From Bacilli bacterium (GTDB lineage Bacteria > Bacillota_I > Bacilli_A > RF39 > UBA660), in assembly GCA_900768815.1 (NCBI GenBank), contig CAAGEE010000002.1, positions 186,001-250,000 on the forward strand: 64,000 bases of DNA, read 5' to 3'. The notes beneath the pieces are model-generated. The model was not told where the DNA came from, did no database searches, and worked only from the letters and a program-made list of their open reading frames with translations. This document shows, piece after piece, positions 33,241 to 41,979 of the stretch; position 1 is the stretch's first letter; each line of letters starts with the position of its first letter. The position numbers and the translations under genes were made by a program.

Positions 33241-34830
33241 ATATTCTTTTGGTCCTATTTTCATAAGTAATTTATATAAGATAAAAGTTATTATCATTAA
33301 TAATAGAACGTGTATAAGCATTAGATTTGTTAGAGGATAATTTTCACTAAAGTAACCTATTCCAAAAATACTTATAATAGCAAGACCCATACCGGTAAAG
33401 ATAGAAATCATACTACTAAGACTTTGTTTTACTACTTCTGTATCACTTGAGAAATTTAGTTTAGGATATTTTAAATTTACTAATAGTCCAATAATAGCAG
33501 TTAGTGTTGGAACTATTAAACCTAGTAATATTAAAGATATTGTATAAGTAATATTTGGAGTAAATTTAATGATAAATAATATAATTGATAGTAAGATAAA
33601 TGGGAGTTCTATTGTTAGAGCCATTAATATTTTAGAGTTTAAAATTGTTTTTTCTGATACAGGTAGACTCTTGGTAATATTAATAGTTTTTCCTTCTAGA
33701 GAAATACTAGATGATGTTATAGAAGTTAACATACCAGCAAATAATATAATTGTGTAGAATAAAAGATTTATTGTAGTGTTAATATCAAAATCCATTGATT
33801 TTAACATACCTTTAAATTCTGTTTCACCTTTTATGAATAAGAAGAACGACATAACTAAGATTAAAATTAGTCCAAAACAAGTATTAAACATATACACTGG
33901 TGATGAAAAATATCTTTTTAATTCTTTTATAGTTAGGGCTTTTAATGGTGTTTTCTTTTCTTTAAAGTCCTTGTCTTTTAATTTTTTAGACTTAGTAGAA
34001 ATTTCTTTAGAATTAAAGACTACTTTAAAGTAGAATTTTGAACCTATATAGATAAATATTAATAGTGGAATTAGACATATTAAAATTAATTTTATTAATG
34101 TTAAAAAATTGAAATTAGTTATTAATTCTATATACGCTCCAATTGGATAATATATTTTAGTTAACATATCATTGATACTAGTTGCTTTTGTGGCAATGTT
34201 TTCAATAAAATCATTTAATCTTAAACTTAGAATATAGATTATTAGAAAAACAATTATAGATAGTATAGTTTGAATTATTTTTTTAGCTTTAAATTTACTA
34301 GATATTGTCTTTACTAGATAACCTATTATACTGGATACTACGGTTGGTATTAAAGGTATTAGAATAGTCATTAGAATAGATATTAAGTAGAAACTTAAAC
34401 CAGGTCGTTCAAAAATGATATAGACTATAAATGCTGGTAATAAGAACATTAAGTTATAAATATACTGAAAAAGTATTAGTTTAAATATTCGTAAAAAGAG
34501 AATATTTGATCGTTTTATAGGTAGAGAAAATAGCAAATCACTATCTTTAGCATCAAAGAGAATTCCTTGAGACTTATAAATACCTGACATGAAGGTTAGA
34601 ATTGTTACTAAAGTCAAAAACATAGATAACATGACATAAGTTAGATTTACTTTATGTAGTGGTTCTGCTAACATATAGGCATAAGCTCCGATTGATACAG
34701 AAACTATTCCAAAGAGAAATATGGGAAAGAGAACTTTTTTTAATTTATTGGAGTTTTTTACAGTGTTATATTGGAACATATTCATATCTTGAGATAGACT
34801 GGCTTTGAGAAGTGAAAGTATTTTTTTCAT
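33223..34830 (-). CDS. ABC-type exporter permease (535 aa)
   Basis: About twelve membrane helices in two halves, joined by a charged cytoplasmic loop near residues 275-300 (STKSKKLKDKDFKEKKTP). KGLYKSQG- and AKDSDLLFSLPIKRSNIL, a cytoplasmic phrase just after helix 3, is typical of the large 'putative ABC exporter' permeases in Firmicutes that pair with a separate ATPase. It overlaps the ATPase gene by 4 bp (ATGA). Substrate unknown. Confidence 0.82.
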   Translation of the reverse strand: MKKILSLLKASLSQDMNMFQYNTVKNSNKLKKVLFPIFLFGIVSVSIGAYAYMLAEPLHKVNLTYVMLSMFLTLVTILTFMSGIYKSQGILFDAKDSDLLFSLPIKRSNILFLRIFKLILFQYIYNLMFLLPAFIVYIIFERPGLSFYLISILMTILIPLIPTVVSSIIGYLVKTISSKFKAKKIIQTILSIIVFLIIYILSLRLNDFIENIATKATSINDMLTKIYYPIGAYIELITNFNFLTLIKLILICLIPLLIFIYIGSKFYFKVVFNSKEISTKSKKLKDKDFKEKKTPLKALTIKELKRYFSSPVYMFNTCFGLILILVMSFFLFIKGETEFKGMLKSMDFDINTTINLLFYTIILFAGMLTSITSSSISLEGKTINITKSLPVSEKTILNSKILMALTIELPFILLSIILFIIKFTPNITYTISLILLGLIVPTLTAIIGLLVNLKYPKLNFSSDTEVVKQSLSSMISIFTGMGLAIISIFGIGYFSENYPLTNLMLIHVLLLMIITFILYKLLMKIGPKEYRKLSI

Positions 34831-35540
34831 TTTTTATCACCTAATTCTAAGAAGACTTGTTCTAATGACTCGTCACCTTTAATGTCTGTCATCTTACCAG
34901 TTTTCACTATTTTGCCAGATTTAATTATAGCAACATGATCACATAGTTTTTCAGCAACATCCAGAATATGAGTTGAGAAGAATACGGTTTTACCAGCTTT
35001 TGCCATTTTCTTCATTAACTCTTTCATATCATAAACAGCGTGGGGATCTAGTCCGACGAATGGTTCATCCATAATTAAAACTTTAGGATTATGAGCTAAG
35101 GCAGCAATAAGGGCAACTTTTTGTTTCATGCCATGAGAATAACTTGAAATATCATCGACTAATTTGTTTTCTAGATCAAACATTTTAGCATACTTTTCAA
35201 TATTCTTATTTCTTTCTTCTGTTGGCACTTCGTACATATCACAAATGAAGTTGATAAAGTCAATTGCTCGCATATTTTCATATAAGTCAGGATTATCTGG
35301 AACGTAGGCCATTTCCATTTTACTATTAATTGGATCAGTCTTAATAGATTTTCCATTAATTAAAATATCTCCCTCTTCGAAATCTAAAATACCAACAATT
35401 GACTTAATCATAGTTGTTTTACCGGCACCATTATGACCAATGAAAGCGAATATTTCTCCAGAATCAATTTTTAGATTTACATTATCTAGGGCTTTTTTAG
35501 TACCATTGTAAGTTTTACTTACATTTTTTATTTCTATCAT
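34827..35540 (-). CDS. ABC transporter ATPase (237 aa)
   Basis: Walker A GHNGAGKTT at about 36-44, Q-loop AYVPDNPDLYENM, signature YSHGMKQKVALIAALA, Walker B VLIMDEPFVGLDP and switch His FFSTHILD. This is the ATPase partner of the 535-residue permease, in the EcsA/YtrB-like branch. The operon promoter overlaps a perfect 9-bp inverted repeat at 35578-35599, so a dimeric repressor may control it. No regulator gene is adjacent. Confidence 0.93.
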   Translation of the reverse strand: MIEIKNVSKTYNGTKKALDNVNLKIDSGEIFAFIGHNGAGKTTMIKSIVGILDFEEGDILINGKSIKTDPINSKMEMAYVPDNPDLYENMRAIDFINFICDMYEVPTEERNKNIEKYAKMFDLENKLVDDISSYSHGMKQKVALIAALAHNPKVLIMDEPFVGLDPHAVYDMKELMKKMAKAGKTVFFSTHILDVAEKLCDHVAIIKSGKIVKTGKMTDIKGDESLEQVFLELGDKK

Positions 35541-35577
35541 AGTTATACTTTCCTTTCATATTTATGCTATGTAGCCT

Positions 35578-35607
35578 TATTGTATCATACGATACAATAT
35601 TTGTATA
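35578..35607 (-). promoter_or_regulatory. Promoter with overlapping perfect inverted repeat
   Basis: TATTGTATC (35578-35586) and GATACAATA (35591-35599) are perfect 9-bp arms around ATAC. On the minus strand TATACA (35602-35607) and TACAAT (35579-35584), 17 bp apart, are the likely -35 and -10 boxes, so the repeat covers the -10 box and much of the spacer, as a repressor site would. Confidence 0.6.
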
Positions 35608-35638
35608 GAAAAACAATTCTATTTTTGTTTAGAATTGT
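35606..35638 (-). terminator. Terminator after the transglutaminase-like gene
   Basis: ACAATTCTA (35613-35621) pairs with TAGAATTGT (35630-35638), 8-nt loop, minus-strand T-run. Confidence 0.8.
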
Positions 35639-36170
35639 CAAGACTGTTAATATAAGTATTAAACTCTTTAAAAGTTTGATTTGGAGTTACTGTTGGATAC
35701 TCTGTTACTGGTCTTGCTACGCCATCAGCTTTTTTTTCGTAAATAGCATTAATTTTTTCTATAGCTTCTTTTTCTGATGCAAAATGATAGATATCTACTC
35801 TTTCCCAGTCAGGATGTTCTATTTGATGAACTTTTCCTTCTTTAGTATCTTGATAGTATAAAACAAAGCAGTGCATATGTTCTTCGGCATCTAAATCGTT
35901 AAAGTCATCTTTTTCATATACCCTAGTACAAAACATTTTGTTAGGAATACCTAGTATGTCTAGGAGATAATGCATTAAGTTTACTTGTTCGATACAAGTT
36001 CCTAGGTTATGTTCTAGAGACTCTTCGATACTAGCGGTACGATATAGTCTACGAATATTTTCTAGGTTACCGATGTGTTCTTCATCATTTATATCTAACC
36101 AGCCATATCTTATATTTTCTTTCATAAAATGTAAAATATCATCTGGAGTTTTTATATCATTTATTGTCAT
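35619..36170 (-). CDS. Transglutaminase-like cysteine protein (183 aa)
   Basis: Transglutaminase core signature: GTCIEQVNLMHYLLDILGIP (the Cys starts a helix), then EEHMHCFVLYY with the His, then HPDWERVDIYHF with the acidic residue, the usual Cys-His-Asp order. The N-terminal DDILHFMKENIRYGWLD matches the region before the Cys in such proteins. No signal peptide. Activity is unknown: many are inactive or act as proteases or amidases. First gene after a NUDIX gene, with about 29 bp between. Confidence 0.72.
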   Translation of the reverse strand: MTINDIKTPDDILHFMKENIRYGWLDINDEEHIGNLENIRRLYRTASIEESLEHNLGTCIEQVNLMHYLLDILGIPNKMFCTRVYEKDDFNDLDAEEHMHCFVLYYQDTKEGKVHQIEHPDWERVDIYHFASEKEAIEKINAIYEKKADGVARPVTEYPTVTPNQTFKEFNTYINSLDNSKQK

Positions 36171-36199
36171 AGTAATTCTCCTTTCTAATTTAGAATTTA

Positions 36200-36691
36200 T
36201 TATTTTATATTGGTTTTATCTAACATCTTTTTAAACATTAAACCATGAGATTTGACCATTTTCTCAGTTTCAATTAGTTTTAAAATCTCAGCTTTTGTTA
36301 AATATTCTACTTGTTCTACTTCTTCTTGCTGAAGTTTTAATTTAGCTATATCAAGATCTTTTTTTAGATAGTATATTTCTCCAAAGGGGATGCCAAATAG
36401 TAAATCACCAATATAGATGATATTTTCATTAGAAACATCTAGGCCTAACTCTTCTTTGGTTTCTCTGATGATTGCTGTTTTTGGTGTTTCACCAGATAAG
36501 ACATGGCCACCAGTAGTTGCATATTTTTCTCCTTTTTCTTTAGATGTTTTCTGAATCAAATATTTTCCTTCACTATTTTCAATAAAGATAACGGCGACTA
36601 AGATATGCTCATTATCTAAGAGTTTGTCTCCTCTTTTAATCTTTTTATTTAATTTTTCTTTCTTTTCATTATATATATCTAAGTATTCCAT
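36200..36691 (-). CDS. NUDIX hydrolase (163 aa)
   Basis: The NUDIX box, about residues 63-85, runs from GGHVLSGETPKTAIIRE to TKEELGLDV and keeps the G-x5-E-x7-RE-x2-EE-x-G pattern. Hydrolyses nucleoside diphosphate-linked compounds. The upstream KRGDKLLDNEHILVAV fits the IDI-like or general NUDIX group. It starts 9 bp after the CmpB-like gene stop, with TAGGAG ahead. The particular substrate cannot be told. Confidence 0.9.
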   Translation of the reverse strand: MEYLDIYNEKKEKLNKKIKRGDKLLDNEHILVAVIFIENSEGKYLIQKTSKEKGEKYATTGGHVLSGETPKTAIIRETKEELGLDVSNENIIYIGDLLFGIPFGEIYYLKKDLDIAKLKLQQEEVEQVEYLTKAEILKLIETEKMVKSHGLMFKKMLDKTNIK

Positions 36692-36699
36692 ATTTTCTC

Positions 36700-37347
36700 C
36701 TATTTAAAATGAACATAATTAAAGCCTAGACGACTATATACATCATATGCTCTTGGTGTTTTTAAGATTCTTGCAAATATTAGGTTGTAAAATTCGTCAA
36801 ATAAGAATATAGAACAAACAACTATACTTATAGTCATAAAACGTTTTTTGGGAATCTTTTTTGCTTGTGAAAAACAAAATGGTATTATGACGTACATCAA
36901 TAGTAGGGCTGATAATCCAAAAAACAAGACACTTCTTAGACAAACAAAGCCGTTGATGTTACCAAAGTTTAGAATTTCTTGATTGTAATCCCAGCATCTT
37001 TTCCCATTTCCAAGAGTATACATTCCAAGTCCTGAAAGGTATTCTAGTATACCAGTTGCAAAAAAACTTAGTAAAAATACTTTCCATGGTTTCTTACGAT
37101 GTTTATAAGTAAGTAGATAAATCATGATAGAACCTGTTGCGTAAATATTAATCCAAGGTAAGAAGTTTCCACCTCTCCAATAAAATTCTTTCATACCTCC
37201 ATTAAAATAATAGAAGATAAATTCATATAACCAACCAAATATTCCTGTTATTACAATTACTAAACAAAAGATTCCAATTATGGTTTCTTTATCAAAATTG
37301 TGATCTTTGTTTAGATAGTTTTTATATTCTTTCTTGAAATTTTTCAT
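36700..37347 (-). CDS. CmpB/YmaB-type putative permease (215 aa)
   Basis: Multi-pass membrane protein with helices at about 26-46, 60-82, 95-112, 130-160 and 180-200. GWLYEFIFYYFNGG near the start, YTLGNGKRCWDYNQ and GFVCLRSVLFFG in the middle are the marks of the 'putative ABC-transporter type IV / CmpB' family (PF06541). Its function is unknown. It sits between DUF1287 and NUDIX genes on the same strand. Confidence 0.85.
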   Translation of the reverse strand: MKNFKKEYKNYLNKDHNFDKETIIGIFCLVIVITGIFGWLYEFIFYYFNGGMKEFYWRGGNFLPWINIYATGSIMIYLLTYKHRKKPWKVFLLSFFATGILEYLSGLGMYTLGNGKRCWDYNQEILNFGNINGFVCLRSVLFFGLSALLLMYVIIPFCFSQAKKIPKKRFMTISIVVCSIFLFDEFYNLIFARILKTPRAYDVYSRLGFNYVHFK

Positions 37348-37372
37348 ACTACATTTTACTCCCTTTATTCTT

Positions 37373-38017
37373 TTAACTTATACGATAATGTCCTATTATA
37401 TCAGTTCTTTTTTCTAAAATATCTTCTTCATAATAAACTTGAAACTCATTGGCGTGATGAATAACAAAACTTATTCCTTTTTTATTTCTTTTATCCGATA
37501 CTATACCAATATGTTTTTTAAAGATAACGATATCTCCACCTTGCCAAGCGGCTATATCATGGATGTTAGTTGTTAGAGATTTAGCATTGTTTGCAAAATA
37601 TACTCGTAAGTTTTTTACTCTTCTGAAATCAATGTTTTTGTCTATTACGTCAATATTATATAAATTTTTATGTTTTTTTATATCTTCATTTACTAGCTCT
37701 TTTAAGTCATATCCTGCATCTAGCAAGGCAAAAGCAACAACGTCTGTACATACTCCATAATTATCATTGGGATAGCCAGTTTCATAGTATTTACTTTTAT
37801 ACTTTGGATGTTTTGAAATATATTTTCTTGTGTTTTGTAAGATATCTGTCTGATCATCTATCCCATCGTTATCTTTATCGGTTTTACTGATGTATTTTTC
37901 TATATTAAAGTCTTTATTAGTATATTTCTTATGTGGTAGATAATTGAATGAACACAAAAATATTAGTAAGAAAATAATTATGATTATTGTGAATGGAATA
38001 ACTATTTTTTTATTCAT
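37373..38017 (-). CDS. DUF1287 protein, membrane-anchored (214 aa)
   Basis: A membrane anchor (about residues 6-27) is followed by the DUF1287 domain: YPNDNYGVCTDVVAFALLDAG (Cys as candidate nucleophile), DFRRVKNLRVYF, WQGGDIVIFKKHIGIVSD (His) and the final DIIGHYRI. The Cys-His order resembles NlpC/P60-like peptidases, so a cell-wall enzyme is plausible though untested. Upstream of the CmpB-like gene on the same strand. Ribosome site AAAAGGTG. Confidence 0.85.
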   Translation of the reverse strand: MNKKIVIPFTIIIIIFLLIFLCSFNYLPHKKYTNKDFNIEKYISKTDKDNDGIDDQTDILQNTRKYISKHPKYKSKYYETGYPNDNYGVCTDVVAFALLDAGYDLKELVNEDIKKHKNLYNIDVIDKNIDFRRVKNLRVYFANNAKSLTTNIHDIAAWQGGDIVIFKKHIGIVSDKRNKKGISFVIHHANEFQVYYEEDILEKRTDIIGHYRIS

Positions 38018-38033
38018 GGTACACCTTTTATTC

Positions 38034-38705
38034 TTAGTCTTCTACAATACTTTTTATAGTTTTTTCTAGTATTTTTGATTTTTGTATTGGATCAGAATTT
38101 TCTCTTGCTAGATAAAACACTCGTTCTACAGTAGGTTGTGGAAGAGTTTTGTATTTTGCTTTTTCCTTTGCTACTTTACGTGGAAAAAATATTTGTTTAT
38201 CTTCTTTATCTCTCATATATTCAAAAGAAACTCTTCCTAAACTACCTAGCAAACTAAAACTAACAAATTCATAAGCTCCAGCATCAAAGTAGTCAGTTAC
38301 TTCTATATCAGTATATTTTTTATTTCTTAATGATGCATTAAGTGTTGAGTCGTTCTTTATTTTTTCTTTATAACTTTCTTTTAATATTCTTTGAATGTTT
38401 TCTAAAAATGTTAAATATCTGGCTCTTATTTTTTCATCTTCAAGTAGTTCTTCTTCATTAATTTCTGTATTTGCCTCTGGAGTTAAAGTACAATTTTCTA
38501 TTTTTTCTCCACTATAATCAACTATTCTACCAAGGGTGGCGTTACAATAATGTGTTTTCTTTCCAGATATTATTCTTATTATCGAACCACCGTATAGAGT
38601 TTTTATTAGTAATGATACTAAATCACTTTCACCAATATCTTCATTTTCTTTATTTTTGGTTTCACCATTACAAGCCTTTTTTATAAGTTCATGTAAATTC
38701 TGCAT
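38034..38705 (-). CDS. Soluble protein with YunG-like N-terminal half (223 aa)
   Basis: Residues 20-85 follow the pattern of B. subtilis YunG-like proteins: SLLIKTLYGGSIIRIISGKKTHYCNATL and GRIVDYSGE (keeping to short pieces, YGGSIIRI and THYCNA are the most telling). The C-terminal 110 residues are charged, helical and unknown. The start at 38705 was taken because AGGTG lies ahead, not the GTG 9 bp upstream. Family function unknown. Alone between the DUF1287 and Fic genes. Confidence 0.55.
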   Translation of the reverse strand: MQNLHELIKKACNGETKNKENEDIGESDLVSLLIKTLYGGSIIRIISGKKTHYCNATLGRIVDYSGEKIENCTLTPEANTEINEEELLEDEKIRARYLTFLENIQRILKESYKEKIKNDSTLNASLRNKKYTDIEVTDYFDAGAYEFVSFSLLGSLGRVSFEYMRDKEDKQIFFPRKVAKEKAKYKTLPQPTVERVFYLARENSDPIQKSKILEKTIKSIVED

Positions 38706-38778
38706 AAAAATCACCTGTTCTCTCCTATAAATTTATTTTAACATAGAAAAGGACTATTTTCATCTTTTTGTTGTTAAT

Positions 38779-39915
38779 TTAAAAATACCTTTGAAGAGAT
38801 AAATGCTTTACTTTCGCAGGATTTACATCTATTACATTGGGATTTAGACTAAACTTAGTATTAGGGATAGTTCTAGTTATCATTCCTTTTGTTTTTTCTC
38901 TTTGTAAGATTACACCTTTTTCTACTAAGGGAATTATTCGTTCTTGTAAAAGTATATGTGGTTTTTTAGGTGGGTTGTATCCATTATAGAAAGTTACTAA
39001 ATCCTTTATTGTTAGTTGTCTTTTCATAGTTAAGACGTAATTTAGTAGTTGTAAATCTTCATTCGATAGTGTTTCTTCTGTATTTTCAACTATGCTATGA
39101 AGAACATGTTCTTTTTCTAACTCTGTTTCCACGTGAGTTATCATATATTTTAGAAATAAAGTTATATCACCATGACTACGTCCGGCAATAATAGCTTTTT
39201 CATAATCTTGTTTAGCAAATGCAATTGCTTGATTAAATATTATATATGGATAGGCCTTAGTATTTAATAAGTGCCATAGTGATAAAGTTCTACTGGTTCT
39301 ACCATTTATATCAAAAAATGGATGAATGTAGACAAAATAGAAATGCATTACTTGTGACTTTATAAAGTTTTCTATTTCATCTTTGGGATTGTCCTCATTA
39401 ATATAGACAAAGAATTGATCCATATAATAGTCTATTCTGTCGGCAGCCATTCCAGTAAACATATCATCGCCTATGTGAATTCCTTTTAAAATATAAACTG
39501 GTTTAGTACGATAATATTCTCCCATGTTTTCTTTATCGTATTTTGATAATAAGTCAGCACTTAAAATTCGATATAGTTCTTTTAAGTGCTCCTTGTCTAT
39601 TTTTTTATGAGTTAAGACATATTGATAACCATGGTATAGATTTATAATTCTTTTTCTTTCATGTTCTGAAAGAGAAGATTTTTTCTTTATAACTTCATCT
39701 ATTCTAGTTAAATCATCATTAATACCTTCAATAGTGTTATTAGACTTTAGTTCTTGAGACATCATCATTCTTTTAGCAAAACTAATTTTTCTCATATAAT
39801 CTTCACCTGATAAAAGTTCTACTAATTCTGTACAAAATTTTTCCAAGTAAGCTTCATTGTAACGAATTTTTTGACCGTTTGCAAACTCTAGATTTAAACG
39901 CTTGAATGAATTCAT
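38779..39915 (-). CDS. Fic-family protein, class II with inhibitory motif (378 aa)
   Basis: The active-site loop is HPFFDINGRTSRTL at about 199-212: the family His, acidic residue and NGR-x-x-R are present (HxFxxxNGRTxR, the usual G before N is I). The N-terminal NNTIEGIN near residue 50 matches the alpha-inh (S/T)xxxE(G/N) motif, which holds the enzyme off by capping the ATP site. The C-terminal 100 residues look like a winged helix (TIKDLVTFYNGYNPPKK). AMPylates target proteins in the family. Start at 39915, where AAGGAG precedes the ATG. Confidence 0.88.
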   Translation of the reverse strand: MNSFKRLNLEFANGQKIRYNEAYLEKFCTELVELLSGEDYMRKISFAKRMMMSQELKSNNTIEGINDDLTRIDEVIKKKSSLSEHERKRIINLYHGYQYVLTHKKIDKEHLKELYRILSADLLSKYDKENMGEYYRTKPVYILKGIHIGDDMFTGMAADRIDYYMDQFFVYINEDNPKDEIENFIKSQVMHFYFVYIHPFFDINGRTSRTLSLWHLLNTKAYPYIIFNQAIAFAKQDYEKAIIAGRSHGDITLFLKYMITHVETELEKEHVLHSIVENTEETLSNEDLQLLNYVLTMKRQLTIKDLVTFYNGYNPPKKPHILLQERIIPLVEKGVILQREKTKGMITRTIPNTKFSLNPNVIDVNPAKVKHLSLQRYF

Positions 39916-40049
39916 ATGATTACTCCTTTCTTTATTAGTGTCCTTTATTATAACGCTACTTTTGGTAAATATAAAGGTCAATGTTTTTGAATAATGTTGA
40001 CACTTTTGTTACTGATTTTTTTATTTTTAATTTTAAGAGCTGATAGTTC

Positions 40050-40078
40050 TTGAATGAATATGATTATTCTGTTATGAT
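40050..40078 (+). promoter_or_regulatory. Promoter of the Asn-rich TM protein
   Basis: TTGAAT (40050-40055) and TATGAT (40073-40078) with a 17-bp spacer, about 30 nt ahead of the ATG at 40111. Confidence 0.7.
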
Positions 40079-40110
40079 TAGTTATAGTAGAAAGTAAAGG
40101 AGTTTTTTAA

Positions 40111-40923
40111 ATGAATCAAGACAATAATAGTAATAATTTTAATGGTATGGGAAATGGGTTCAATAATCAAATGCCTAATCCAAATGATGGACTTGGTAGT
40201 CAAGCAATGCAAAATAACAATGGATTTAATAACTTCCAGGGCAATAATCAAAATAATCAACAAAATCAATTTAACAATTTTCAAAGTAATAATGGAATAC
40301 AAAATAATGGATTTAACAGTATGAATAATAACAATGTTTCTAATGAGTTTAATGGATATGGAAATCAAGGCAATAGTCAAATGAATTCACAATTTAATGG
40401 TAATAATAGTTTTCAAAATAACCAAGGTATGGGAGCTGGCAATATGAATCAAGCACCAGCGTCATCTAAGAGTAATAATGGTAGCAAAAAAAATTTACCT
40501 ATTGTGATTGGGGCTTTGGTAGTTGTTGCTGCTGGTGTTGGTTTATACTTTGGAGTTTTAAAAGGAGAGGTTGTTACTTGTACATCTACTAGTGATTTAG
40601 CTGGAATTAGTTACACTTCTAAAGCTGTTGTTAATTTTAAAAATGATAAAGCTATTAAGGCAAGTGCAGAAATGGTATTTGATTTAAGTTCTCAAAATAC
40701 AACTATAGTTGATGAGTTTTATAATAGTTTAAAAGAAAGTGGAGAAAAAGAATATGGTTCTAAATTCAATATTTCTAAGAAGGATAAAACTATTATGGTT
40801 GAAATGAGTGCTAATTCTAAAGAAGATGAGTTTGAAGCAGTATTATCTACAAGTACTGATACTACTTTAGATAATTATATTAAAACAATGGAAGCAAATA
40901 GTTTCACTTGTAAAAAGAAATAA
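40111..40923 (+). CDS. Asn/Gln-rich single-pass membrane protein with two-Cys external domain (270 aa)
   Basis: Residues 1-128 are a low-complexity stretch of Asn, Gln, Gly, Phe and Met (for example NNFQGNNQNNQQNQFNNFQ), prion-like and cytoplasmic by the positive-inside rule (SKNN-GSKKN just before the membrane). A helix lies at about 131-150 (PIVIGALVVVAAGVGLYF). The external domain of about 115 residues begins VVTCTST and ends SFTCKKK, with two Cys only, in a beta-rich, DUF1307-like layout. Ribosome site AAAGGAG. Own promoter and terminator. Function unknown. Confidence 0.7.
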   Translation: MNQDNNSNNFNGMGNGFNNQMPNPNDGLGSQAMQNNNGFNNFQGNNQNNQQNQFNNFQSNNGIQNNGFNSMNNNNVSNEFNGYGNQGNSQMNSQFNGNNSFQNNQGMGAGNMNQAPASSKSNNGSKKNLPIVIGALVVVAAGVGLYFGVLKGEVVTCTSTSDLAGISYTSKAVVNFKNDKAIKASAEMVFDLSSQNTTIVDEFYNSLKESGEKEYGSKFNISKKDKTIMVEMSANSKEDEFEAVLSTSTDTTLDNYIKTMEANSFTCKKK

Positions 40924-40931
40924 GTAAATAA

Positions 40932-40986
40932 AAAAGCAAAGTTATGATATCTACTCTAGAAAAGTTTCTTAGATACTTTGCTTTTA
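40932..40986. terminator. Bidirectional terminator after the Asn-rich protein gene
   Basis: AAAAGCAAAGT (40932-40942) pairs with ACTTTGCTTTT (40975-40985); inner TATCTA/TAGATA pairing. Confidence 0.75.
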
Positions 40987-40994
40987 TTGTGGAA

Positions 40995-41236
40995 TTATTT
41001 TGATAAATAGTGCTTTTTATTTTTAGGTAACTTTAAAGTTATCTTTTCTTTTTGTTCTAATTCTAAGAGTTTGACTTTGTTTTCTATGCCCCCACCATAA
41101 CCGGTTATATTATTATTCGTGCCTATTACTCGGTGATAAGGAATAATTAAACAGATAGGATTCCACCCTACTGCTCCTCCTACAGCTTGAGCAGACATTT
41201 TTTCTAGACCTTTGATACTTTTTTGTATATTTCATA
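40995..41236 (-). pseudogene. Remnant of a methylated-DNA--cysteine methyltransferase (MGMT/Ogt)
   Basis: The surviving C-terminal 67 codons read MSAQAVGGAVGWNP, IIPYHRVIGTNNNITGYGGG, the DNA-binding and active-site region of MGMT. The catalytic Cys of the IPCHRV motif is replaced by Tyr (IPYHRV). The same frame runs upstream as KSIKGLEK but meets TGA at about 41234-41236, and everything before it (about 90 residues of a normal protein) is missing. So the gene is truncated and has lost its acceptor Cys: it cannot repair alkylated bases. Confidence 0.82.
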
Positions 41237-41329
41237 GCATCACCTTCTTGTTTTATTATAGTAACGAATGATTAGTACTTGATTAAGTGAATGTCCTCTT
41301 TAGTGACAAGTTTTATGACTACTTTGTGT

Positions 41330-41361
41330 TAAAAAAAATTAGACCTTGAGATCTAATTTAT
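41330..41361 (-). terminator. Terminator after the 191-residue TM protein gene
   Basis: On the minus strand AAATTAGA pairs with TCTAATTT across an 8-nt loop, followed by T-run. Confidence 0.7.
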
Positions 41362-41933
41362 TGTCTTGTTTTAAACGTTATCCATTGTCCATTTATTAAG
41401 ACATCTATGGTACTGCTGTTACCTAGTTGATAACTAAAGTCTCCAGAAAAGTTTGATTGATTGTTTTTAGTTGGGATTTGATCATTTTCAACATGAAAAG
41501 TAATTTTTCCATCCATGACTCCACATCTAGCCTCTTCACTTACCTCACCAGTATCATAATAGAGTTTATCATTTACTTTGATGATTCTTTCATATAACTC
41601 GTTTTCTAATTCGCCTTGTTCAAAAACTATTATTTTTTGACTTTTTATTTTTTTAATGTTGCTAGATGAGAAAACCCTTTTATAAAATTCTTCTTGAGCT
41701 TCAGTATTATTTTTCTTTAAACCAACCACTACGGCGTTTTTACCCTCATCTACATAGTTATAGCTATAATTTGGTATTTCATCTAAATTAGACGTCATAT
41801 AGTTTATGATCTTACTATTGACTTCTGTTGGAGTTAGGTTATTTGCTTTCTTATTTAAATAACTCATAGTAAAGCCTACTATTAAGCCTATGACGAAGAT
41901 AATTGATAAGATGATGATTCTTTTTCTTTTCAT
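41358..41933 (-). CDS. Single-pass membrane protein of unknown function (191 aa)
   Basis: A basic start, a helix (about 4-26, IIILSIIFVIGLIVGFTMSYL) and an external domain of about 165 residues with one Cys (EARCGVMDG). Repeated Asn and short beta-like strands (GDFSYQLGNSSTIDVLINGQWITF). No family recognised. The start is uncertain: GTG at 41942 or ATG at 41933; neither has a strong ribosome site. Next to the MGMT remnant and the chimeric small ORF, in the accessory part of the window. Confidence 0.6.
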   Translation of the reverse strand: MKRKRIIILSIIFVIGLIVGFTMSYLNKKANNLTPTEVNSKIINYMTSNLDEIPNYSYNYVDEGKNAVVVGLKKNNTEAQEEFYKRVFSSSNIKKIKSQKIIVFEQGELENELYERIIKVNDKLYYDTGEVSEEARCGVMDGKITFHVENDQIPTKNNQSNFSGDFSYQLGNSSTIDVLINGQWITFKTRQ

Positions 41934-41979
41934 ATTTTTCACGTTACAAATTATATTTTTGTTTGTTCCTTTCTTTTAC

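Noticed and set aside
40078..40380. Minus-strand 100-residue frame opposite the Asn-rich gene
   Set aside because: Antisense shadow of the low-complexity Asn codons; Ile-rich, no ribosome site.
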